Shown piece after piece: positions 1 to 7,775 of a DNA stretch of 64,000 bases (position 1 is the stretch's first letter; each line of letters begins with the position of its first letter). The position numbers were made by a program, and so were the translations under genes. Origin of the DNA: Flavobacterium crassostreae (GTDB lineage: Bacteria; Bacteroidota; Bacteroidia; Flavobacteriales; Flavobacteriaceae); NCBI RefSeq assembly GCF_001831475.1, contig NZ_CP017688.1, forward strand, positions 1,984,001 through 2,048,000. Reading direction: 5' to 3'. The notes below the pieces were generated by a model that was given only the letters and a program-made list of their open reading frames with translations, searched no databases and was not told where the DNA came from.

Positions 1-104
1 ATTGCGGCATCATAGTCTCCTTCGCTTAATAGATTTTGGGTTTTTTTGACGCCACAAGTTACAATCGACAAGGCCAATAATAGAAGGAGTACTGCTTTTT
101 TCAT
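1..104 (-). CDS. Lipoprotein, N-terminus only (cut by window edge)
   Basis: Only the first 34 codons lie in the window. They encode a typical lipoprotein signal: MKK, a run of Leu/Ala, then a lipobox ending at the Cys of VTCG. The mature part begins with KKTQNLLSEGDYDAA, which resembles the first helix of a tetratricopeptide repeat (inference from a few residues). A promoter lies directly upstream, with TATATTTG at 121-128 and a TTG 21 nt further up at 150-152, both read on the minus strand. Function cannot be assigned from this fragment. Confidence 0.7.
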   Translation of the reverse strand, partial: MKKAVLLLLLALSIVTCGVKKTQNLLSEGDYDAA

Positions 105-120
105 GAGATTACTTTTTATG

Positions 121-154
121 CAAATATATTTTATATAATGCATGTTTTGCAAAA
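121..154 (-). promoter_or_regulatory. Bacteroidota-type promoter for the lipoprotein gene
   Basis: On the minus strand TTTTG (150-154) is followed after 21 nt by TATATTTG (121-128). This fits the TTG-N17-23-TAnnTTTG form known for Flavobacterium. The start codon is 17 nt downstream of the -7 box. Confidence 0.55.
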
Positions 155-190
155 TTGATGCCATAAAATATTCGGTTGCTATTTTTAGGT

Positions 191-198
191 TATATTTG
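191..198 (+). promoter_or_regulatory. -7 box of the aminotransferase gene
   Basis: TATATTTG matches TAnnTTTG and ends 21 nt before the ATG at 220. No TTG at the right distance is obvious, so this rests on the -7 element alone. Confidence 0.4.
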
Positions 199-219
199 AG
201 GTAACTAAAACAAAAGCAG

Positions 220-1704
220 ATGGCCTTAGAGAATCCAACGGAATTAGAGCAGTATTTTGAGCAATTTCGCAGTCCAATTATTGGTATTGATCAGGAGTTT
301 CTTTCTCCTTATGGTGTGCAAAAAATAATTTATACGGATTGGACTGCAAGTGGACGTTTGTACCGCCCGATTGAAGAAAAATTAATGAATCAATTGGGGC
401 CTTTTGTAGCCAATACGCATACCGAAACTACTGTTTCGGGCACGGTTATGACCAAAGCATACCATCAGGCTAGAGACCATATCAAAAAACACGTGCATGC
501 TAATGCGCAGGATGTTTTGCTTACTGATGGAACCGGAATGACAGGTGTGGTGAATAAATTTCAGCGTATTTTAGGGCTAAAAGTGCCTGAGAATTTGAAG
601 GATTTTATTACAATTCCGGACCAAAAACGGCCTGTTGTTTTTGTCTCTCACATGGAACACCACTCGAACCAAACTACTTGGCTTGAGACCATTGCAGATG
701 TGGTGGTGATTCCTTCGGATCAGGAGGGATTGTTTTGTACTAAAAATCTTGAAAATTTGTTGGATCAGTACCAAGATAGAAATTTTAAAATTGCCTCCAT
801 CACTGCGGGGTCTAATGTTACCGGAATTAGAACGCCATATCACGAGGTGGCCAAAATAATGCACCAACACAGTGGGTTGTGTTTTGTAGATTTTGCTTGC
901 TCGGCGCCGTATGTTTCTATAGACATGCATCCCGAAGATCCGCTATGTGCTCTGGATGCTATTTTCTTTTCTCCACATAAATTTTTGGGAGGCCCAGGAA
1001 CGCCTGGAGTTTTGGTTTTTAATAAAAAATTGTATCAAAACATGGTGCCAGATAATCCAGGTGGCGGAACGGTTTCTTGGACAAATCCTTGGGGAAAACA
1101 TAAATTTATTGATGATATTGAAGATAGAGAAGATGGAGGGACTCCTGGGTTTTTGCAGGTAATTAAAACGGCCTTGGCTATTGCGCTCAAAGAGCAAATG
1201 GGAGTAGAGAATATACTCGCTAGAGAGCACGAATTAATAACCTATGTTTTTGAAGAACTAGGGAAGGTTTCTACCATTAAGATATTAGCAGGCCAACACC
1301 AAGATCGTTTGGGGGTGATTTCTTTTTATATTGAAGAGTTGCATTTTAATTTAGGAGTAAAGCTTTTGAATGATAAATTTGGAATCCAAACTCGTGGCGG
1401 TTGCAGTTGTGCGGGCACTTATGGGCATTTTTTGTTGCATGTAGACCAAGAAACTTCGGATACGTTAATTGATCAAATTAGCCTTGGAGATTTAATTAGA
1501 AAACCCGGATGGATCAGAATGTCTATACATCCTACCACCACCAATGCAGAAATTAAATTGGTATGTGATGCGATTAAATCTTTGGCCCAAAACCACTTCT
1601 CTTGGGCCTTAGAATACCAATACAATAAGCTTACTAATGAATATGTGCATCAAAATTCGGGCACACCAGAAGCAGATTTGGTTGCCCAATGGTTTGATGT
1701 CTAA
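220..1704 (+). CDS. Class V aminotransferase / cysteine-desulfurase-like PLP enzyme
   Basis: A 494-residue PLP-dependent fold-type I enzyme of aminotransferase class V, the superfamily of cysteine desulfurases (SufS/NifS) and kynureninase-like enzymes. The cofactor lysine is K254 in FFSPHKFLGGPGTPG. H146-H148 (MEHHSN) and D224 (FVDFACSAP) sit where the family contacts PLP. A Cys-rich stretch, RGGCSCAG (about 393-399), recalls the loop carrying the catalytic Cys of group I/II desulfurases, but the protein is about 90 residues longer than SufS and no suf or isc genes are adjacent. The ATG at 220 gives the full family N-terminus and follows a TATATTTG box. It appears monocistronic and converges with selO. 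The substrate is not determined: desulfurase, selenocysteine lyase or another lyase/transaminase are all possible. Confidence 0.85.
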   Translation: MALENPTELEQYFEQFRSPIIGIDQEFLSPYGVQKIIYTDWTASGRLYRPIEEKLMNQLGPFVANTHTETTVSGTVMTKAYHQARDHIKKHVHANAQDVLLTDGTGMTGVVNKFQRILGLKVPENLKDFITIPDQKRPVVFVSHMEHHSNQTTWLETIADVVVIPSDQEGLFCTKNLENLLDQYQDRNFKIASITAGSNVTGIRTPYHEVAKIMHQHSGLCFVDFACSAPYVSIDMHPEDPLCALDAIFFSPHKFLGGPGTPGVLVFNKKLYQNMVPDNPGGGTVSWTNPWGKHKFIDDIEDREDGGTPGFLQVIKTALAIALKEQMGVENILAREHELITYVFEELGKVSTIKILAGQHQDRLGVISFYIEELHFNLGVKLLNDKFGIQTRGGCSCAGTYGHFLLHVDQETSDTLIDQISLGDLIRKPGWIRMSIHPTTTNAEIKLVCDAIKSLAQNHFSWALEYQYNKLTNEYVHQNSGTPEADLVAQWFDV

Positions 1705-1729
1705 TGTTTTGTGTTTTTTTTGGGTTGGA

Positions 1730-3295
1730 TCAAGAACTGCAGGAGAGCATGGAGCTTCCTATTTTTTGCCTGGCCCAGTCGGGTCTTTTGGCAAACCATT
1801 TTTGCGCATTCGGCTGTTCGTGATAGGGTTTTTTGAGCAAAATATGTAGCTCTTCTATCAAGGAATAATCTTCTTTTTCGGCGGCCTCAATGGCTAATTG
1901 TGCCATATAATTACGCAAAACGTATTTGGGGTTTACAGCGTTCATGCGGCTTTTTCTATCTGGATCGCTTGCGGTTTCTTTCTGTAAACGAAGGGTGTAT
2001 TGTGTAATCCAATACAACCAACTATCTTGGGTTTGGGGACTTATTTTTTCGGGCTTATAAAAGGCTTCGGATAGGATCTCAAAGGCAGTTTCTTCGGAAT
2101 CCGTTTTTTGGAGTTCGCTTAATTTTCGGAAGAAAATGGTGTAGTCTGTTTCGTGCAGGAGTAAATTTTGCGAAAGCAGTTGTAGCAATTCTAAATCTGT
2201 TTCGGCTGCCATGCAAAGTCCTAGTTTGTTACGCATCATGGAAGTATAATCTGCCTCATATTGGGTCTGAAAAGCATCCAGAATGGCCTCCAGTGGTGCT
2301 GCTTGTTCAATCAGCGGAAACAAAGCATTGGCTAATTGGTACAAATTCCAGAGTGCAATTTGGGGCTGGTTGCCAAAACGGTATCTTCGGTTTTCGCGAT
2401 CGGTTGTATTTGGTGTCCAGTCTGGGTTGTAGTCTTCTAGCCAGCCATAAGGGCCGTAATCTATGGTGAGTCCTAAAATAGACATGTTGTCGGTGTTCAT
2501 GACTCCGTGTACAAAACCTACGCGTTGCCAATGGGTGACCATGGTTCTGGTTTTGTCTGCTACGGCTTTAAAAAAAGCAATATAATCGGTCTTTGATGTG
2601 CCTTTTATTTCTGGAAAATGGTGTTTTATGGTAAAATTGGTTAGCAATTTTAGTGTTTGCAGGTCTTTTTGAGAAGAAAATAATTCAAAATTACCAAAAC
2701 GAATAAAAGAAGGAGCTACTCTACAAATTACGGCGCCTTTTTCGTATTCTGGATGGCCATCATACAGAACGTCTCTTAGTACGGTATCTCCTGTCAAAAT
2801 TAGAGATAAGGAGCGTGTGGTAGGAACACCTAGGTGGTGCATGGCCTCGCTACACAAATGTTCTCTAATAGAAGATCGCAATACGGCCAATCCATCTGCT
2901 CTGCGGGAGTAGGGAGTTGCGCCGGCGCCTTTGAGTTGTAGAGTATATTTTTGTTGTAAGTGCTGTATTTGGGTCAAGTTTATTGCTCTACCGTCTCCTA
3001 ATTGTCCGGCCCAATTACCAAATTGATGTCCAGCATAATTCATGGCATAGGGGCGTGTGTTTGGCAGTATTTCTTTGCCAGAAAAAATAGCTGTAAAGGC
3101 AGTGTTGGTAGCCTCTGCAGTAGTTATACCAATTAGTTGTGCTACTTCTTTAGAGTAATGTACCAATTGTGGGTTAGAGGGGATCCTGGGAGTAACGTAA
3201 GAAAAACAAGCCTTGGTTACTGCTCTAGGAACTGTATCTTGGTTAGGATCCGCAGGAAGTTCTGTACTAAATGGATTGGTTATTTGAAATTGCAT
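1730..3295 (-). CDS. selO: Protein adenylyltransferase SelO (YdiU family)
   Basis: 521 residues, full length for SelO, a pseudokinase-fold enzyme that transfers AMP from ATP to Ser/Thr/Tyr of target proteins and is linked to redox control. Hallmarks visible are NYAGHQFGNWAGQLGDGRA, the LQLKGAGATPYSRRADG nucleotide-binding region, SSIREHLCSEAMHHLGVPTT, HGVMNTDNMSILG and the metal-binding IDYGPYGWLEDY. The protein ends in Cys-Ser-Ser; in animal SelO the Cys position is selenocysteine, so this is the ordinary bacterial Cys form. ATG at 3295 follows TTG-N20-TAAATTTG (3345-3315). It converges with the aminotransferase gene over a 25-nt gap. Confidence 0.95.
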   Translation of the reverse strand: MQFQITNPFSTELPADPNQDTVPRAVTKACFSYVTPRIPSNPQLVHYSKEVAQLIGITTAEATNTAFTAIFSGKEILPNTRPYAMNYAGHQFGNWAGQLGDGRAINLTQIQHLQQKYTLQLKGAGATPYSRRADGLAVLRSSIREHLCSEAMHHLGVPTTRSLSLILTGDTVLRDVLYDGHPEYEKGAVICRVAPSFIRFGNFELFSSQKDLQTLKLLTNFTIKHHFPEIKGTSKTDYIAFFKAVADKTRTMVTHWQRVGFVHGVMNTDNMSILGLTIDYGPYGWLEDYNPDWTPNTTDRENRRYRFGNQPQIALWNLYQLANALFPLIEQAAPLEAILDAFQTQYEADYTSMMRNKLGLCMAAETDLELLQLLSQNLLLHETDYTIFFRKLSELQKTDSEETAFEILSEAFYKPEKISPQTQDSWLYWITQYTLRLQKETASDPDRKSRMNAVNPKYVLRNYMAQLAIEAAEKEDYSLIEELHILLKKPYHEQPNAQKWFAKRPDWARQKIGSSMLSCSS

Positions 3296-3314
3296 AATTA
3301 GATTGTATTAGCAT

Positions 3315-3345
3315 CAAATTTAATAAAATAATACAGAGACGGCAA
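3315..3345 (-). promoter_or_regulatory. Promoter of selO
   Basis: On the minus strand TTG (3343-3345), 20 nt, then TAAATTTG (3315-3322), 19 nt before the selO ATG. Good match to the Flavobacterium consensus. Confidence 0.5.
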
Positions 3346-3371
3346 CTAGTTATACTAAAATTGGCTAGGTA

Positions 3372-4241
3372 TTAACGTTGGTGTTTCCATCTTTTGTGGG
3401 TCCAAAAATAATATTCTGGCGCTTGGTAGATCTGTTTTTCTACTTCTTGAATAAAACGATGGGTGATGTCAAAATCTGCTGCCAGTTTTGGGTGGTCACT
3501 TAAGGGGATTAAAGTAGCTTTATAATGCCCTCTTTTTGTTTTTTCTACTTTAGCAAAAAGCACCGAAAGATCGTATTTTTTGGCCAGCATTTCGGCACCA
3601 GTATGTACCGGAACTTCTACTCCCATAAAGTAATCCCAATGCGATATCCGATCGTTTTTTGGAGATTGATCACTTGCCAAACCATAAATGGACAAAATTC
3701 CTTTTTTTTGGTTGCTTGAGATTAATGCGATGGTTTCTCGGGTTACTACTAATTGTGTGTTGTATTTAGAACGAATGTCTTTTATAAGCGTGTCAAAATA
3801 TTTGTTAGAAAGTTTTTTGTAGACTCCCACGCCCTGAAAAGAGGTATTAAGGTTTAAGGTAATGAGCCACTCCCAACTAGCATAATGCGATGCTAAGAGC
3901 ATAATGCTTTTGCCTTTTTTTTCGTACTCTTTTAGTAATTCGGGATTGGTAATTACAAAACGTTTGTTCATTTCTGTAGAAGACATGGTCATTGTTTTGG
4001 TCATTTCTAAAAACAGATCACATAGATGGTGGTAGAATTTTTTTTCAATCTGCAGGCGCTCTTGGTCTGTACGATTTGGTAAGGCTAGAGCAAGATTGGC
4101 TTTAACGGTTTTTTTTCGATAGCCTACAACATAATACATTAAAAAGTATAACACATCCGATAGGGCATAAAATACCGGAAACGGAAGTATGGATACAAGC
4201 CATAGTAGGGGATAAGCGATTAGGAAAACAAGGAATTGCAT
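3372..4241 (-). CDS. Lysophospholipid/lipid A acyltransferase (LpxL/HtrB family)
   Basis: 289 residues with one N-terminal membrane anchor (about 3-30). The acyltransferase motif is H119-Y-A-S-W-E124 (HX4E), followed by the family's later blocks SIYGLASDQSP and a DYFMG/VPVHTGAEMLAKKY region, and ending FWTHKRWKHQR. LpxL-type enzymes add secondary acyl chains to lipid A at the inner membrane from acyl-ACP; in Bacteroidota homologues may act on lipid A or on other lipids such as aminolipids. ATG 4241 is preceded by a TATATTTG box (4257-4264 on the minus strand). It follows the promoter region of selO in the same orientation but has its own box. Confidence 0.88.
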   Translation of the reverse strand: MQFLVFLIAYPLLWLVSILPFPVFYALSDVLYFLMYYVVGYRKKTVKANLALALPNRTDQERLQIEKKFYHHLCDLFLEMTKTMTMSSTEMNKRFVITNPELLKEYEKKGKSIMLLASHYASWEWLITLNLNTSFQGVGVYKKLSNKYFDTLIKDIRSKYNTQLVVTRETIALISSNQKKGILSIYGLASDQSPKNDRISHWDYFMGVEVPVHTGAEMLAKKYDLSVLFAKVEKTKRGHYKATLIPLSDHPKLAADFDITHRFIQEVEKQIYQAPEYYFWTHKRWKHQR

Positions 4242-4356
4242 GCGGTATTTTTATTGCAAATATAACTTAAAAAATAATAACGTTAAAAAATTAAAAACTA
4301 CTACAAGAGTGCTCTAGGAGATTCACTACATTTACATTTAAATAAAAAACAAACGT

Positions 4357-4995
4357 ATGAATATCAGTTTAATGGTAATTATTATTGCAAACGTGCTTTT
4401 TAGCTTTAAAGGATTTAACGATAGTGCTTTTTTTAGAAAATTCGAATTCCATATAGGAAGCGTGCGTGCAGGGGAGCAAATTAGGTTGTTTTCTTCTGGA
4501 TTTTTGCATGCGGATATTGGGCATTTGGCCTTTAATATGCTAACTCTTTACTTTTTTGCACCTGTGGTAATTGCTTATTTAGGCAGTATTTCGTTTGTAA
4601 TTATTTATTTTGGTAGCTTGCTTTTTGGTAGCTTGCTTACTATTGCTTTTCATAAAGAAGATTACAATTATCGTGCTGTAGGAGCCTCTGGCGCAGTTAC
4701 TGGCATAGTCTATTCTGCAATATTATTACAGCCCGATATGATGTTAGGGCTCTTTTTTATTATACCTATTCCGGCTTATTTATTCGGAATAGCCTATTTG
4801 TTGTACTCCATTTATGGCATGCGAGCCAAAAACGACACTATAGGTCATACGGCGCATTTTGGCGGAGCTATTGGCGGGTATTTGATTACATTGGCAATGA
4901 ATCCCTACTTAGTAGTAGCACATAGCCTTATGGTGGTGTTGTTGGCTATTCCCGTGCTTATTCTTTTTGTGATGGCTAAAATGGGTAAATTATAA
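4357..4995 (+). CDS. Rhomboid family intramembrane serine protease
   Basis: 212 residues, about six membrane segments, the size of a basic bacterial rhomboid (GlpG core). The catalytic serine is S111 in GASGAVTG and the partner histidine is H167 in TAHFGGAIGG. H56 and N60 (HLAFN), which help form the oxyanion hole in GlpG, are also present. Cleaves membrane proteins within or near a transmembrane helix; its substrate is not indicated by context. Followed by the SIMPL gene 60 nt downstream in the same direction, so the two may be co-transcribed. Confidence 0.93.
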   Translation: MNISLMVIIIANVLFSFKGFNDSAFFRKFEFHIGSVRAGEQIRLFSSGFLHADIGHLAFNMLTLYFFAPVVIAYLGSISFVIIYFGSLLFGSLLTIAFHKEDYNYRAVGASGAVTGIVYSAILLQPDMMLGLFFIIPIPAYLFGIAYLLYSIYGMRAKNDTIGHTAHFGGAIGGYLITLAMNPYLVVAHSLMVVLLAIPVLILFVMAKMGKL

Positions 4996-5055
4996 TGGCA
5001 TGGCTTTTGAAAGAATAATACTAGTTTATTAAACAAATTTTATAGATTCCAAATT

Positions 5056-5745
5056 ATGAAAAAAACAATAGTAATTTTAGCAATGATGTTTATGGCACAC
5101 TCTTACGCGCAAGAAATCAAACAAGTTCCGGTTGTGAATGTTAATGGAGAAGCAAAAGTAAAGGTAGTTCCGGATCAAGCCATTATAAGTGCCACTGTAG
5201 AGACCAAAGGTAGCAACGCAAAGGAGGTCAAAAGGCTCAATGACCAACAAATCGATGCAGTTTTAAATGTTATCAAAAAATCCAATATTAAAAATACGGA
5301 TTATAGAACCAAATATGTTGCCTTAAATCCGCAGTATGATTATGAGACAAAAAAAACGAATTATAACGCTACACAAACCATTGAAATTGTACTAAAAAAT
5401 TTAGCCACCTACGATGCACTTATGGAGGCGTTAGTAACTCAGGGTATTAATAGAATTGATAATGTAGTTTTTCAGTCTTCCGAATTAGCAAAATATGAGG
5501 CAGAGGCCAGAAAATTAGCCATGAAGGATGCCAAGCTTAAAGCCGAAGATTATGTATCTGTTTTGGGACAAAAAGTAGGTAAAGCGGTATTGATAACGGA
5601 TAATTCACAAAACTACCAACCACAGCCCGTTTATGCCAGAATGCAAACCATGAAAATGGAAGGAGCTGCAGGACCAAGAGAGACTTTAGCCACTGGCGAA
5701 ATAGAAATTATTTCAAACGTGAATGTAAGTTTTGTTTTGGAATAA
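5056..5745 (+). CDS. SIMPL domain (DUF541) periplasmic protein
   Basis: 229 residues. A Sec signal peptide (MKKTIVILAMMFMAHSYAQ, cleavage after AQ) precedes a single SIMPL/DUF541 domain (about 28-225): VNGEAKVKVVPDQAIISATVETKG near the start, the DYRTKYVALNPQY central block and GEIEIISNVNVSFVLE at the end. The family includes E. coli YggE, which lowers oxidative stress, and the BP26 antigen; its biochemical activity is not settled. A strong rho-independent terminator follows directly. Confidence 0.88.
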   Translation: MKKTIVILAMMFMAHSYAQEIKQVPVVNVNGEAKVKVVPDQAIISATVETKGSNAKEVKRLNDQQIDAVLNVIKKSNIKNTDYRTKYVALNPQYDYETKKTNYNATQTIEIVLKNLATYDALMEALVTQGINRIDNVVFQSSELAKYEAEARKLAMKDAKLKAEDYVSVLGQKVGKAVLITDNSQNYQPQPVYARMQTMKMEGAAGPRETLATGEIEIISNVNVSFVLE

Positions 5746-5766
5746 TTGTAAAACATAATTTAATTT

Positions 5767-5806
5767 AAAATACCCACTTGCTTTGCGTAAGTGGGTATTT
5801 TAGTTT
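5767..5806 (+). terminator. Rho-independent terminator after the SIMPL gene
   Basis: Stem TACCCACTT (5771-5779) pairs with AAGTGGGTA (5789-5797), flanked by A and T runs, with a 9-nt loop and a T-rich tail. It lies 22 nt after the stop codon of the SIMPL gene. Confidence 0.8.
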
Positions 5807-5850
5807 TTGGATTCTTCTAAGAATAAATTGTATAAAAAAAAGCAAAAAAA

Positions 5851-5874
5851 AACGCTTCAATTGCTTGAAGCGTT
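5851..5874 (-). terminator. Terminator of tRNA-Tyr
   Basis: A 10-bp perfect stem (5851-5860 with 5865-5874) and a 4-nt loop, followed on the minus strand by a long T tract (5850 downward). It lies 4 nt beyond the 3' end of the tRNA. Confidence 0.8.
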
Positions 5875-5878
5875 TTGT

Positions 5879-5959
<81 letters not shown>

Positions 5960-6001
5960 GTGGCCGTTTGCTTACAACGCTTATGTTGTTGTTAGCGGTG
6001 G

Positions 6002-6032
6002 CAAATATAAGGACACTTTTCGTTTCTACAAA
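6002..6032 (-). promoter_or_regulatory. Promoter of tRNA-Tyr
   Basis: On the minus strand TTTG (6029-6032), exactly 19 nt, then TATATTTG (6002-6009). This is one of the best promoter matches in the window. The mature tRNA 5' end is 42 nt downstream of the box, leaving a short leader for RNase P. Confidence 0.65.
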
Positions 6033-6099
6033 CAATTTTGACACTTAATTTTGGATTATTTTTGCACTTTTTTTCAACGTATTGGTATTGAGTAAAATA

Positions 6100-6125
6100 A
6101 AAAAATCTCCCTAAGGAGATTTTTT
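6100..6125 (-). terminator. Terminator after the TlpA-like gene
   Basis: AAAAATCTCC (6101-6110), loop CTAA, GGAGATTTTT (6115-6124). A/T runs on both sides make it bidirectional, but only the minus-strand gene ending at 6149 needs it. Its undamaged state shows that the downstream end of the split gene is intact. Confidence 0.7.
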
Positions 6126-6148
6126 TATTTTTATACTCTAAACGAAGC

Positions 6149-6553
6149 TTATTTGGCTAAAAGGGCAATTACTTTTGCTCTTAGTTCTGCACCTCTTAGA
6201 TCTTTTGCTACTACTTTTCCGGAGGCATCTAGTACAAAAGTAGCTGGAATGGATCTTACGTTATATTGTGCCGCAATAGGTTCGTCCCAGAATTTTAAAT
6301 TAGACACTTGTGGCCAAGTCAACCTATCTTTAGCAATAGCTTCTTTCCATTTTTTGGCATCTTTATCCAAAGAGACTCCTATAATGTTTAGACCTTTGCT
6401 ATGCAATTCTTTATAAAGCGCCACTACATTAGGATTTTCTTCTCTACATGGACCACACCAAGATGCCCAAAAATCTACTATGGTAACTTTTCCTAAACTT
6501 TCCTTTAACGAAATTATTTTTCCTTCAGGGTTTGGCGCAGAAAAATCGGCTCT
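6149..6553 (-). pseudogene. Thioredoxin (TlpA/ResA-like) domain cut off by an in-frame TGA
   Basis: 134 codons that continue the reading frame of the lipoprotein gene upstream, beginning just after a TGA at 6554-6556. The sequence reads RADFSAPNPEGK, then the redox motif WASWCGPC, then GVSLDKD and the cis-Pro region SIPATFV: a complete periplasmic AhpC/TSA-thioredoxin domain. There is no in-frame ATG, GTG or TTG before the CGPC motif. The first usable start, GTG at 6424, lies after it and would give an inactive fragment. Family architecture is lipoprotein signal, DUF4369, then thioredoxin in one chain of about 385 residues, which is what results if the TGA is ignored. Either a recent nonsense mutation (one base from GGA or CGA), a sequencing error, or readthrough. 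The frame downstream is undamaged. Confidence 0.8.
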
Positions 6554-7306
6554 TCATTTAGCGTCACCTTCAACAGGTGCTGTTGCTCCAGTTGTAGGTG
6601 TTTTGGTTTCGTCTAGTTTTGCTTTAATAGCCTTACCAGGTTTGGTGTTTTTTAAAGACTCGTCAAAACTATTGTAAATTGTTTCTGATTTTTTAATATC
6701 TGCACTTGGATCATTAATCATACCTTGAATAATTAAGGCACTAATCAAAGATTTAGGGTGTGTTTCGGCATACTTGATATATTTTGCTTTAGAAGCAACA
6801 GCCGTTTCTTCCTGCAATTTTGAAAATTGTTGCATCAAACTATTGATTACAGCAGTATCTTTATTTTGTTGTGCGGTATTCATGGTTTGCATGTTGTTTT
6901 TTTGGAAATCCATTAGTTTCTTTTGAACTACTTTGATCTCTTCATTAAAGGTAACATACTCGTCATTATTATACGTACCTGAAACTTTAGATTTTTGAAT
7001 ACTATCTTTATCTATTACAATAGTAATGTCTCCATTTTCAAGAATAAAAGGTACTTTGCCTTGTACTCCTTCTAATTGTAAGGTATGAAAAACAGGTTCT
7101 GCTGCTTTACCGTTTATTTCAAATTTTTCATTTTCAACTACCACTGTATCTACAGCTATTAATCCCATACCATTAGCGTCTTGTGTTTCAACGATAATTG
7201 TTTTACCATTTTCAATTCCTTTAGCAGTCCCTGAAATAGTGTACTTGTCTTTACTGCAAGAAGTCATTACTACTGCAGCAGAAAGGAATAAAATTATTTT
7301 TTTCAT
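6554..7306 (-). CDS. DUF4369 lipoprotein, N-terminal part of a TlpA-like disulfide protein
   Basis: 250 residues ending at a premature TGA. Lipoprotein signal MKKIILFLSAAVVMTSCSKD with lipobox Cys17, then a DUF4369 beta domain (about 22-125; YTISGTAKGIENGKTI, VPFILENGDITIVIDKDSI), then a helical Gln/Lys-rich linker. In Bacteroidota this module is normally fused to a periplasmic thioredoxin domain that follows in frame here (6149-6553) but is separated by the stop. Read through, the protein would be 385 residues, the usual size. If the stop is real, this part would be a membrane-anchored protein without redox function. A TACTTTTG box lies at 7335-7342 on the minus strand. Confidence 0.85.
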   Translation of the reverse strand: MKKIILFLSAAVVMTSCSKDKYTISGTAKGIENGKTIIVETQDANGMGLIAVDTVVVENEKFEINGKAAEPVFHTLQLEGVQGKVPFILENGDITIVIDKDSIQKSKVSGTYNNDEYVTFNEEIKVVQKKLMDFQKNNMQTMNTAQQNKDTAVINSLMQQFSKLQEETAVASKAKYIKYAETHPKSLISALIIQGMINDPSADIKKSETIYNSFDESLKNTKPGKAIKAKLDETKTPTTGATAPVEGDAK

Positions 7307-7775
7307 TATAAATTAGTTAATTGAGTTAAGTGTGCAAAAGTATTTAAATTTATGATAGTTTAAATCTTTTTTGGAGCTAAATTTTTGTTATATTTTAATT
7401 TTTTTATTCGTTTTTAACCTCTTTTTTTTCAGTGAAAAAATACCGTAATAATTTAATATTGTTTTTTTAAATGATAGAGGTATTTTTTTATACATAATCC
7501 ACATTTAGGATGCTATCTACTACCATGTTTTATACCAAATACCCGTTACTGGGTACCAATCTGTTCCTTTTGCAAAATAGTAACGTTTGATTAATTGTAA
7601 GAATTATTTTACTATTTTATTATCTGCAACACATTGTTAGTCAGGTTTTTATGTTGTAAAAAACTGTAAATGTTTTTTTAATGTTAATTTACTACTAATT
7701 TACAGTAACATACTACAATTTTTATATAACATATAACGCTAGTTTTGTGATTATATATTAAAAATTATAACTATT
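7307..7775. other. 469-nt gene-free spacer between divergent genes
   Basis: Very AT-rich. It holds the TACTTTTG box (7335-7342, minus) for the TlpA-like gene and a TAGTTTTG box (7740-7747, plus) 28 nt before the M43 protease ATG. A small inverted repeat TACCC-N6-GGGTA occurs near 7541-7557. No convincing open reading frame or RNA gene seen. Confidence 0.5.

Noticed and set aside
947..1162. Out-of-frame open reading frames inside the aminotransferase gene and similar shadows elsewhere
   Set aside because: They lie within well-supported genes in other frames and show no family likeness.
1730..1750. SelO as a selenoprotein
   Set aside because: The C-terminal residues are Cys-Ser-Ser with a normal Cys codon and a separate stop.
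6554..6556. TGA read as selenocysteine
   Set aside because: No SECIS-like hairpin is evident, the expected residue here is not Cys, and flavobacteria generally lack the selenocysteine machinery.
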